DNA from: Streptomyces cynarae
GTDB lineage: Bacteria > Actinomycetota > Actinomycetes > Streptomycetales > Streptomycetaceae
Reading direction: 5' to 3'
NCBI RefSeq assembly: GCF_025642135.1
Contig: NZ_CP106793.1
Location: forward strand, 4,282,001 to 4,346,000
Length of the DNA stretch: 64,000 nucleotides
Shown: positions 9,668 through 16,247 of the stretch, in pieces
Numbering within the stretch: position 1 is the first letter of the stretch
How the letters are laid out: each line of letters starts with the position of its first letter
Notes under the pieces: generated by a model
Databases searched by the model: none
What the model saw: only the letters and a program-made list of their open reading frames with translations
Told to the model about the DNA's origin: nothing
Position numbers and translations under genes: made by a program

Positions 9668-9860
9668 TTCCTTCCGTCTCGCCTACCGGGTTAGCTGACG
9701 GGTTCGGAGCAGGAAGGTCTCCTACGCGCGTATACCGGCCGTGCGACACGGCGGTATCCGCGTGATTCACCCCAAGGTGGTGGTTCCCCGGTTCCCTCGC
9801 GGGATTCGGCAGGCGCGCACGGAGCCGCCTTCGGTGACGGCTGGGACGACCGCGCTGCGT
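9668..9860 (-). promoter_or_regulatory. c-di-AMP riboswitch (ydaO/yuaA class)
   Basis: Read on the minus strand, the leader shows the conserved pieces of the ydaO riboswitch in order: CGTCACCGAAGGCGGCTCC, TGCCGAATCCCGCGAGGGAA, ACCGGGGAACC, TTGGGGTGAATC and then GAACCCGTCAGCTAACCC, GGTAGGCGAGACGGAAGG. The last block runs into the ribosome binding site of the M23 peptidase gene. In Streptomyces this class controls genes for resuscitation-promoting factors and cell-wall hydrolases, turning expression off when cyclic di-AMP is high. The 5' limit is approximate. Confidence 0.93.
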
Positions 9861-10032
9861 TATCGAACGTTAATAGACGCGGGGCCTGGATTCCAAGCCG
9901 TTCAGGCAGATCCGTTCAGGCCGCCGGCCAGGACTTACACGGCCCGAACGGAGGAAATCGGGCGAGTCGCCTCCGCCTCAGCGGCCTCACAGATATTGAC
10001 AGTATGTCAGTTGTTATGCGCAGGGGCACGGC

Positions 10033-11238
10033 TCACTCACTCGTCGTGACCGCGCTCAGGGGGCGGCCGGGTCGGCGCACGGCCAGCAGGGCCATGTCGT
10101 CCGTGCCACGGCCACCGGTGTGCCGGGCGACCTCGCGCGTGACGGTGCTCAGCAGGGCGCCGGGGCCGGAGAAGACCCGTCCGGCGAGGCGGACGGCGGG
10201 GTCGTAGAACCGGCCGTGCGCGTCCCGTGCCTCCGAGACGCCGTCGGTGTGGAAGAGCAGCGTCGAGCCGGGCGGGAAGTCCCACTCCTCCACCCGGTCG
10301 GGCCAGACGCCGAGGTCGCCCATGCCGAGCGGCAGGGCGGGCTCGCGGGCCTGAAGTTCTCGCAGGGAACCGTCCGGGAGCAGGAGCAGCGGGGCTGGGT
10401 GGCCTCGGTTGACGATGCGGACGACGCCGGAGCCGTGCGGGATCTCGGCGAGGACCGCGGTGGTGAACCCCTCGTACACGTCGGGCCCCTCGCGTCCGGC
10501 GCGGTCGCGTGACAGCGCCCGCTCCAGGCGCTGGGCGACGGCCTCGAGCGTGGGCTCCTGTTCGGCGGCCTCCCGGAAGGCGCCGATCACGACGGCCACG
10601 GCGGTCACGGCACCCATGCCCTTGCCGCGTACGTCGCCGACGACGAGCCGTACGCCGTGCGGGGAGTCCTGGACGGTGTACAGGTCGCCGCCGATGAACG
10701 CGTCGGCCTGGGCGGCCTCGTACCGGGCGGCGATGTCCAGCCCACCGATCCGGGCGGCGGGCTCGGGCAGCACCGCGCGCTGGGCGGCCTCGGCGATCTG
10801 GCGGGCGGAGGCGAGGCGGGCGACATTGCGGCGGACCAGCACGTTGATGAGGACGGCGAGGGCGGCGACGGTGACGACCGTGGCCACCTCGGTGACCTCG
10901 CCCGCCTTCCCGAGCACGCCGAGCCCGAGGTGGACCCCGAAGACCACGACGACGGCCGCCGTGCCGGTGAGGACGGTGCCGCGCAACGAGAACAGGGGTG
11001 CGGCGACGAGCGGCGCGGCGGTGAAGAGGGGGCCGGCCGTGTAGTCGGACGGGGCGAAGAGGTCGAAGCAGACCCCGGCGACGATCAGCAGCCAGGGCAG
11101 GGCCCGCAGAAAGGCCCGCGCGTACGAGATCCGCCGCTCCTCGGCCTCCGTGACGGCCTCCGCCTCGGCCCCTCCGTACGCCGGAACCGGAACGGTCCTC
11201 GTGCCGGGGGCGGGGAGGGGGGTGTCGGGATCGGGCAT
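10033..11238 (-). CDS. membrane-anchored SpoIIE/PP2C-type serine phosphatase
   Basis: A 401-residue phosphatase predicted to dephosphorylate an anti-sigma-factor antagonist. Four membrane helices cover about residues 40-165 (for example VATVVTVAALAVLINVLV). The PP2C/SpoIIE domain follows, with FIGGDLYTV, VGDVRGKGMGA, TTAVLAEI, NRGHPAPLLL, LLFHTDGVSEARD and RGTDDMALLAV, so all the Asp metal ligands are there. I start at ATG 11238, which has GGAG upstream. The same frame is open, with GC-rich third positions, back to about 11694 and would add an N-terminal tail of 11-residue repeats, so a longer form is possible. It lies downstream of the initiator tRNA gene on the same strand. Confidence 0.82.
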   Translation of the reverse strand: MPDPDTPLPAPGTRTVPVPAYGGAEAEAVTEAEERRISYARAFLRALPWLLIVAGVCFDLFAPSDYTAGPLFTAAPLVAAPLFSLRGTVLTGTAAVVVVFGVHLGLGVLGKAGEVTEVATVVTVAALAVLINVLVRRNVARLASARQIAEAAQRAVLPEPAARIGGLDIAARYEAAQADAFIGGDLYTVQDSPHGVRLVVGDVRGKGMGAVTAVAVVIGAFREAAEQEPTLEAVAQRLERALSRDRAGREGPDVYEGFTTAVLAEIPHGSGVVRIVNRGHPAPLLLLPDGSLRELQAREPALPLGMGDLGVWPDRVEEWDFPPGSTLLFHTDGVSEARDAHGRFYDPAVRLAGRVFSGPGALLSTVTREVARHTGGRGTDDMALLAVRRPGRPLSAVTTSE

Positions 11239-11309
11239 GGGGGCTCCGGCGGCTCCGGCGAGCCGGCCGGGTCTGCCGGGTCTGCCGCGACTGCCGGGCC
11301 GGCGGTCCT

Positions 11310-11507
11310 CGCGGTCGGGGAGACGCCCGCCGGACCGGTTGCTGCGGTCGGGGAGACGGCCGTCCAACCGGTCGTGACGGTCGGAGAGACGGCCGTCCGA
11401 CCCGTCGTGACAGTCGGAGAGACGCCCGCCCGACCCGTCGTGACAGTCGGAGAGACGCCCGCCCGACCCGTCGTGACGGTCGGAAAGACGCCCGCGCGAC
11501 CGCTCGT
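11310..11507. repeat. six 33-bp tandem repeats upstream of or inside the phosphatase N-terminus
   Basis: The element GTCGG(A/G)(G/A)AGACG recurs at 11314, 11347, 11380, 11413, 11446 and 11479, an exact 33-bp period. On the minus strand, in the frame of the SpoIIE-type phosphatase, each unit encodes the 11-residue motif GRLSDxHDGSx. The multiple-of-three period and open frame suggest it is or was translated. Confidence 0.85.
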
Positions 11508-11693
11508 GGTCCTCGGCCCTCTCCTCACGGGGCCCATCGGGCCCACGCCGCTCGTCCGGATCTTCCTGCTCCCATGACCACCGCTCGCCTGCTCGCTGCA
11601 CCACCCGTCCAGGCTTCCCGGAAGGGCGGCGGGGGGCGACCGCTGTGGGCCGGGCGGAGTAGCCGCCAGTGGGTGGAAGAGGGCCGGGAAACA

Positions 11694-11729
11694 CCGAGGG
11701 CCGAAGTCCTTTCGGACTCCGGCCCTCGG
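11694..11729 (-). terminator. hairpin terminator downstream of tRNA-fMet
   Basis: A 14-bp stem, GAGGGCCGAAGTCC against GGACTCCGGCCCTC with one mismatch and a TTT loop, lies 8 bp past the 3' end of the initiator tRNA. It probably ends the tRNA transcript. Confidence 0.75.
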
Positions 11730-11736
11730 CCTTCAG

Positions 11737-11810
11737 TAGCGGGGACAGGATTTGAACCTGCGACCTCTGGGTTATGAGCCCAGCGAGCTACCGAGCTGCT
11801 CCACCCCGCG
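11737..11810 (-). tRNA. initiator tRNA-fMet (CAT)
   Basis: The minus strand folds as a 74-nt tRNA with anticodon CAU in loop CTCATAA. It has the two initiator hallmarks: three G-C pairs at the base of the anticodon stem (GGG/CCC) and no Watson-Crick pair at 1:72 (C1 opposite U). The T arm reads GCAGG-TTCAAAT-CCTGT. CCA is not encoded. Confidence 0.95.
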
Positions 11811-11925
11811 TCGGTGATTCCAGTGTACGCCATGCGCGCGACAGGTAGTGCACGGGTTTCGCCCCCGCGCCTCCCACCAGCGGTTTCCGGCCGTACGCGG
11901 AGCTGCTCGGCCCCCTTCGAGGCCG

Positions 11926-13074
11926 TCAGGAACGGGCGGCCGGGGGCAGCAGATGGGCGTTCGGGGCCTTGGCGCGGTCCTCGTACTCCGGCAGCAGCAC
12001 CACGTCCACTCCGGCGGCGGTCAGCACCGCGTTCCCGTCAGCCGACGCGACGAACGTGTCCGGTTCCCGCCAGGCGGTCACCACCCGCCGCACCCCCGCC
12101 TCGATGATCAGCCGGGCGCAGGGCGCGGGCCGGGACGCGCGGCGGGAGCACGGTTCCAGACTGCTGTACACCGTCGCGGAGGCCAGCCTCGGATCCGCCG
12201 GGTCCAGCTTCGCCAGCGCCGCTTCCTCGGCGTGCACCACCGGGTCGCCGCCCTCCCTGGAGTGTCCCCGCGCAAGTTCCGTGCCGTCGGCCGCGACGAC
12301 CACCGCGCCGACGCTGAAGGCGGTCTCCGACGGGGGGCAATGGGCCGCCAGCTCGCAGGCCACCTCCAGCCACCGCCGGTCCGCGGCCGAGGCGAGCCTC
12401 CCGGCGCCGGGCGCGGTGGGCACGTACCGCATCAGCACCACGTCCCCGACCGCGCGTGTCTCCACCAGCCGCATCCGCCCCGGCGGGTACGCGCCGTGCC
12501 CGAACATCCGCGGGGCGTCCGGCTCCCCCACGAACAGCGGCGCCACCACGAGCTGCACCTCGTCCGCGAGCCCCTGCTGGAGCAGTCGCGTGTGCACGCT
12601 CCCGCCGCCCTCGACCATCAGCCGCCGTACGCCCTTCACGTCCCCGAGGTGGTCGAGCACGGCCCGCCACTCCACGTCCGGTCCGAGCGCGACCACCTCC
12701 ACGTCCGCCGGCAGCAGACCGCTCAGCCGCCGGGCGCCCTTGTCCGTCGTGTAGACGGTCTTCGCGCCGCCCGTGTGCCAGAAGCGGGCCTCGGGATCGA
12801 GGTCCCCGGACGCGCTGACCGTGACCTTCAGCGGATACTCCGGCAGCCCGGCGGCGAGGCGGGCCGCACGCCGCTCGGCCGAGTAGACCAGCAGCCGGGG
12901 GTTGTCTGTGCGCAGCGTGCCCGCGCCGATGAGGATGGCGTCGCTGCCCGCCCGCACCTCGTCGACCCGGTCGAAGTCCTCCGGGCCGGACAGCAGCAGC
13001 CGTTCGGGCCCGGTGTCGTCCAGGAAGCCGTCGAGGGAGACGGCGGCGGACAACAGGACGTAGGGACGGGCCAT
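11926..13074 (-). CDS. RibD-like bifunctional protein with reversed domain order (reductase then deaminase)
   Basis: A 382-residue protein combining both activities that follow GTP cyclohydrolase II in riboflavin synthesis. Residues about 1-220 form the pyrimidine reductase domain (MARPYVLLSAAVSLDGFLDD, GAGTLRTDNPRL, LMVEGGGSVHTRL). Residues about 235-382 form a cytidine-deaminase-like domain with the zinc motifs HAEEAAL and SLEPCSRR...PCARLI. Ordinary RibD has deaminase first and reductase second, so the order is swapped. The start ATG 13074 has AGGAG seven bases upstream. It is divergent from the MarR gene, and a shared operator lies between them; ribA is close by, so it likely serves the same pathway branch. 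Confidence 0.88.
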   Translation of the reverse strand: MARPYVLLSAAVSLDGFLDDTGPERLLLSGPEDFDRVDEVRAGSDAILIGAGTLRTDNPRLLVYSAERRAARLAAGLPEYPLKVTVSASGDLDPEARFWHTGGAKTVYTTDKGARRLSGLLPADVEVVALGPDVEWRAVLDHLGDVKGVRRLMVEGGGSVHTRLLQQGLADEVQLVVAPLFVGEPDAPRMFGHGAYPPGRMRLVETRAVGDVVLMRYVPTAPGAGRLASAADRRWLEVACELAAHCPPSETAFSVGAVVVAADGTELARGHSREGGDPVVHAEEAALAKLDPADPRLASATVYSSLEPCSRRASRPAPCARLIIEAGVRRVVTAWREPDTFVASADGNAVLTAAGVDVVLLPEYEDRAKAPNAHLLPPAARS

Positions 13075-13120
13075 GGCGACGCTCCTGGGTTCGGGACGAA
13101 CGATCCGGTGAACGGGCAGC

Positions 13121-13150
13121 TTGGTTCAACTTTTAAACAATAACTACACT
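13121..13150 (+). promoter_or_regulatory. predicted promoter of the marR gene
   Basis: TTGGTT (13121-13126) and TACACT (13145-13150) are separated by 18 bp, fitting the housekeeping sigma factor. The ATG at 13157 starts 6 bases after the -10 box, so the transcript is probably leaderless. Operator 1 overlaps the -35 box and the spacer. Confidence 0.65.
13122..13139. promoter_or_regulatory. MarR operator candidate 1
   Basis: TGGTTCAACTTTTAAACA, an 18-bp imperfect palindrome, lies between the divergent RibD-like and marR genes. It matches operators 2 and 3 (consensus TGSTTSAANTYTNAARCA). Its place over the marR -35 box suggests autorepression and control of the RibD-like gene. Confidence 0.7.
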
Positions 13151-13156
13151 GTCAGT

Positions 13157-13666
13157 ATGACGACCCGCTGGCTCACCCCCGAGGAACTGCGTGCCTGGCG
13201 CTCGTACCTGGCCGCGTCGTGGCTCCTGGAGGACGCGATCGACCGGCAGCTCCAGCAGCAGGCCGGCATGCCGCACCTTTACTACTCGGTCCTGGCCAAC
13301 CTCTCCGAGGCGCCCGACCACCGTATGCGCATGACCGACCTCGCCGAGGCGCTGAAGATCACGCGCAGCCGGCTGACGTACGCGGTCACCCGGCTGGAGA
13401 AGGACGGCACGGTCCGCCGGGAGGGCTGCCCGACCGACAAGCGCGGCAGCGTGGCGATCCTGACGGAGGACGGCAGGGCGCTTCTGGAGCGTACGGCGCC
13501 CGGTCATGTCGACACCGTCCGCTCAGCCGTCTTCGACCACCTCACCGAGGAGCAGGTGGCCCAGTTGGAGGCGATCTGCTCCCGGATCACGGAGGCGCTC
13601 CAGCAGGACGAGGAGCGGTCGGCGTGCGGCGAGCTGCCGTGGCGCCGGCGTTCGTCCACGCCGTGA
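13157..13666 (+). CDS. MarR-family transcriptional regulator of the riboflavin-type locus
   Basis: A 169-residue winged-helix repressor. The N-terminal helix LLEDAIDRQLQQQAGMPHLYYSVLANL, split here by nature as two helices, is followed by the DNA-binding wing: MTDLAEALKITRSRLTYAV, then RLEKDGTVRREGCPTDKRGS, the usual MarR beta-hairpin. It ends in a dimerisation helix, LTEEQVAQLEAICSRI. Length is normal for MarR. ATG 13157 has no Shine-Dalgarno and follows a -10 box at leaderless distance. Gene order and three shared operators indicate that it represses itself, the RibD-like gene and ribA; the ligand is unknown, with a flavin or pyrimidine intermediate possible. Confidence 0.88.
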   Translation: MTTRWLTPEELRAWRSYLAASWLLEDAIDRQLQQQAGMPHLYYSVLANLSEAPDHRMRMTDLAEALKITRSRLTYAVTRLEKDGTVRREGCPTDKRGSVAILTEDGRALLERTAPGHVDTVRSAVFDHLTEEQVAQLEAICSRITEALQQDEERSACGELPWRRRSSTP

Positions 13667-13704
13667 CTCAGGCGACGGGCGACAGGTGACACAGGAAAAC
13701 AGAG

Positions 13705-13733
13705 TTGCTTGAAGTTTAAAGCAGGGATAGAGT
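13705..13733 (+). promoter_or_regulatory. predicted promoter of ribA
   Basis: TTGCTT (13705-13710), 17 bp, TAGAGT (13728-13733) is a good vegetative promoter. Operator 2 covers the -35 box and spacer, and operator 3 lies just after the expected start point, which is classic repressor placement. Confidence 0.75.
13706..13723. promoter_or_regulatory. MarR operator candidate 2
   Basis: TGCTTGAAGTTTAAAGCA, an 18-bp palindrome with TGCTT/AAGCA-type ends, overlaps the -35 box of the ribA promoter. It matches sites 1 and 3. Confidence 0.72.
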
Positions 13734-13747
13734 CTCGGCCGAGGTTG

Positions 13748-13765
13748 TGCTTCAAATCTGAAGCA
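13748..13765. promoter_or_regulatory. MarR operator candidate 3
   Basis: TGCTTCAAATCTGAAGCA has perfect 7-bp arms (TGCTTCA/TGAAGCA). It lies in the ribA leader, 42 bp (four helical turns) from operator 2, which would suit cooperative binding. Confidence 0.74.
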
Positions 13766-13830
13766 TGAGGCCGAAGGGCGAAGCGCATCCTCCGCACCCG
13801 CCATCGTCGGCCAGGAGAAAGACGACAGCC

Positions 13831-14649
13831 ATGCGCGACGCACACGAGACCGCCCCTTCCCGTGACACCGGTGACACAGCCGACCCGCACACAACCGCCC
13901 CGCACACGGCGGGGCTGCCCGCAGCCGCCCTGGCCGTCCCCCTCCCCGCCAACGACCTGCCCGGCGCCGTTCTTCCCGCCACCGAGCTGCTCGCTGCCGA
14001 CATGCCCGGTGCCGACCTTCCGGCCGCCACCGTCCGCACCCGGGTGACGGTCCCGCTCCGCTTCGGCGACGGCTACACGGTCACCGCCGACCTGGTCACC
14101 TTCCACGGCCTGGCCGACGGACAGGAGCACGTGGCCGTGGTCCTCGGCGAGGTGGCCGCCGGGCGGCCGCCGCTGGTGCGGCTGCACTCCGAGTGCCTGA
14201 CCGGCGATGTCTTCGGCTCGGCCCGCTGCGACTGCGGCCCCCAGCTGCGGGAGGCGGTGGAGCGCATCGCCGAGCACGGCGGCGTCCTGCTCTACCTGCG
14301 CCAGGAGGGCCGCGGCATCGGCCTCTACAACAAGCTCGACGCCTACGCCCTCCAGGACCAGGGCCTGGACACCTACGAGGCGAACGCCGCGCTCGGCCTG
14401 CCGGAGGACGCCCGCGACTACACGGCCGCCGCGCAGATGCTCCGCGCGCTCGGCATCGACGCCCTGGACCTGCTCTCCAACAACCCCGACAAGGCCGGAC
14501 AGCTCCGCGACCTCGGTCTCACGGTCACCCACCGCGTCCCCACAGGCGTCTTCACCACGGCCCAGAACGTGCGCTACCTGCGCGCGAAGGTGGTCCACAC
14601 CCAGCACACGCTGCCGCTGACGGAACTGACGGAACTGACGGCGGGCTGA
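13831..14649 (+). CDS. ribA: GTP cyclohydrolase II
   Basis: RibA opens GTP to 2,5-diamino-6-ribosylamino-4(3H)-pyrimidinone 5'-phosphate, the first step of riboflavin synthesis. The catalytic domain occupies about residues 70-262: HSECLTGDVFGSARCDCGPQ supplies the three zinc cysteines, and QEGRGIGLYNKLDAY is the GTP-binding signature. It is a stand-alone RibA without the RibB half. The first 70 residues are a low-complexity Ala/Pro/Thr tail absent from E. coli RibA. ATG 13831 is used (AGGAG about 12 bases upstream); ATG 13765 is in frame but overlaps operator 3 and has no ribosome binding site. Close to the MarR gene and the RibD-like gene, it is probably a conditionally expressed paralogue of the main rib operon. 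Confidence 0.92.
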   Translation: MRDAHETAPSRDTGDTADPHTTAPHTAGLPAAALAVPLPANDLPGAVLPATELLAADMPGADLPAATVRTRVTVPLRFGDGYTVTADLVTFHGLADGQEHVAVVLGEVAAGRPPLVRLHSECLTGDVFGSARCDCGPQLREAVERIAEHGGVLLYLRQEGRGIGLYNKLDAYALQDQGLDTYEANAALGLPEDARDYTAAAQMLRALGIDALDLLSNNPDKAGQLRDLGLTVTHRVPTGVFTTAQNVRYLRAKVVHTQHTLPLTELTELTAG

Positions 14650-14841
14650 AGGGGAGGGACGTTCCCCGCGCGCACAGGCGTAGAAATCCGGGGCCGTGTG
14701 ATCCAGGACACTCCCGGATGCGGGTGACCTGGCCGGCGCTCCTGCACCGCGCTGCTGCTGAGCAGCACAAACGCAGAAATCCGGTCGGAGCACTACACTG
14801 GCCGCCACATTGACACACGCGACTCTAGGAGACACAGGACC

Positions 14842-16110
14842 GTGACGGCCATCGTCGACGAGCTCATGTGGCGTGGGCTGATCGCCCAGTCCACTGACGA
14901 GGACGCACTGCGCAAGGCTCTCGCGGATGGCCCCGTCACGTTCTATTGCGGCTTCGACCCCACCGCGGCCAGCCTGCACGTCGGCCACCTGGTGCAGGTG
15001 CTCACCCTACGCCGACTCCAGCAGGCGGGGCACCGGCCCCTGGCCCTCGTGGGTGGCGCGACCGGCCACATCGGCGACCCGCGGCCGACCGCCGAGCGCA
15101 CCCTGAACGACCCGGAGACCATCGCCCAGTGGGTGGGCCGGCTGCGCGCGCAGATCGAGCCGTACCTCTCCTTCGAGGGCGACAACGCGGCGACCATGGT
15201 CAACAATCTGGACTGGACCGCGGGCCTGTCCGTGATCGAGTTCCTGCGGAACATCGGCAAGCACTTCCGGGTGAACAAGATGCTCACCAAGGACTCGGTC
15301 GCCCAGCGCCTGGCGTCCGAGCAGGGCATCAGCTTCACGGAGTTCAGCTACCAGTTGCTCCAGGCCATGGACTTCCTGGAGCTGTACCGGCGGTACGGCT
15401 GCACGCTCCAGACGGGCGGCAGTGACCAGTGGGGCAACCTCACGGCCGGTCTCGATCTGATCCACCGCCTGGAGCCGCACGCCGAGGTGCACGCGCTCGC
15501 GACGCCGCTGATGACGAAGGCGGACGGCACCAAGTTCGGCAAGACGGAGACCGGCACGCTCTGGCTCGACCCGGAGATGACCACGCCGTACGCGTTCTAC
15601 CAGTTCTGGCTGAACACGGATGACCGGGACATCTCGCGGTACATGCGCATCCTCTCCTTCAAGTCCCGTGAGGAGTTGGAGGAGTTGGAGAAGGTGACCG
15701 CGGAGCGACCGCAGGCCCGTACCGCGCAGCGTGCGCTCGCCGAGGAGCTGACCACGCTGGTTCACGGCGCCGACCAGTGCGCTGCCGTGATCGCCGCGTC
15801 GAAGGCGCTGTTCGGGCAGGGCGAACTCGCCGGACTCGACGAGGCGACGCTGGCTGCCGCGGTCTCCGAGCTCCCGAGCGCCAAGGTGAGCGAACTCGGC
15901 CAGGTCACCGATCTCTTCGCGGAGGTCGGCCTGGTGGCGAGCAAGTCGGCCGCCCGCCGCACCGTGAAGGAGGGCGGCGCCTACGTGAACAACGTCAAGG
16001 TGACCTCCGAGGACGCGGTGGCCACGGCCGACCAGCTGCTGCACGGTCGCTGGCTGGTGCTGCGCAGGGGCAAGAAGAACCTGGCAGTGATCGACGTCAC
16101 CGGAGCCTGA
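14842..16110 (+). CDS. tyrS: tyrosyl-tRNA synthetase
   Basis: A 422-residue class I aminoacyl-tRNA synthetase charging tRNA-Tyr. The HIGH motif appears as HVGH in DPTAASLHVGHLVQV, and the KMSKS loop as KFGKT in ADGTKFGKTETGTLW; the Tyr-binding DFLELYRRYGCTLQ region and QTGGSDQWGN are intact. Residues about 355-420 form an S4 RNA-binding domain (SKSAARRTVKEGGAYVNN). The start is GTG 14842 with AGGAG 11 bases upstream. A TACACT -10-like box lies at 14794-14799. No T-box leader is visible in the 190 bp upstream. Confidence 0.96.
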   Translation: MTAIVDELMWRGLIAQSTDEDALRKALADGPVTFYCGFDPTAASLHVGHLVQVLTLRRLQQAGHRPLALVGGATGHIGDPRPTAERTLNDPETIAQWVGRLRAQIEPYLSFEGDNAATMVNNLDWTAGLSVIEFLRNIGKHFRVNKMLTKDSVAQRLASEQGISFTEFSYQLLQAMDFLELYRRYGCTLQTGGSDQWGNLTAGLDLIHRLEPHAEVHALATPLMTKADGTKFGKTETGTLWLDPEMTTPYAFYQFWLNTDDRDISRYMRILSFKSREELEELEKVTAERPQARTAQRALAEELTTLVHGADQCAAVIAASKALFGQGELAGLDEATLAAAVSELPSAKVSELGQVTDLFAEVGLVASKSAARRTVKEGGAYVNNVKVTSEDAVATADQLLHGRWLVLRRGKKNLAVIDVTGA

Positions 16111-16247
16111 GGCAGCCCGGGAGACGGGAGCTCATCTCATCCGTGGGCGCAAGGCGTACTTCCCGCCCACGGAGCCGGGCTACGGCAACCGCGGAGCAAT
16201 CGAGCCGGTCGGCATCGGCCCCGCACGCACGGGCGGACACGTGAAGC

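Noticed and set aside
11310..11507. CRISPR-like array
   Set aside because: Contiguous 33-bp repeats without spacers and no cas genes; best explained as in-frame protein repeats.
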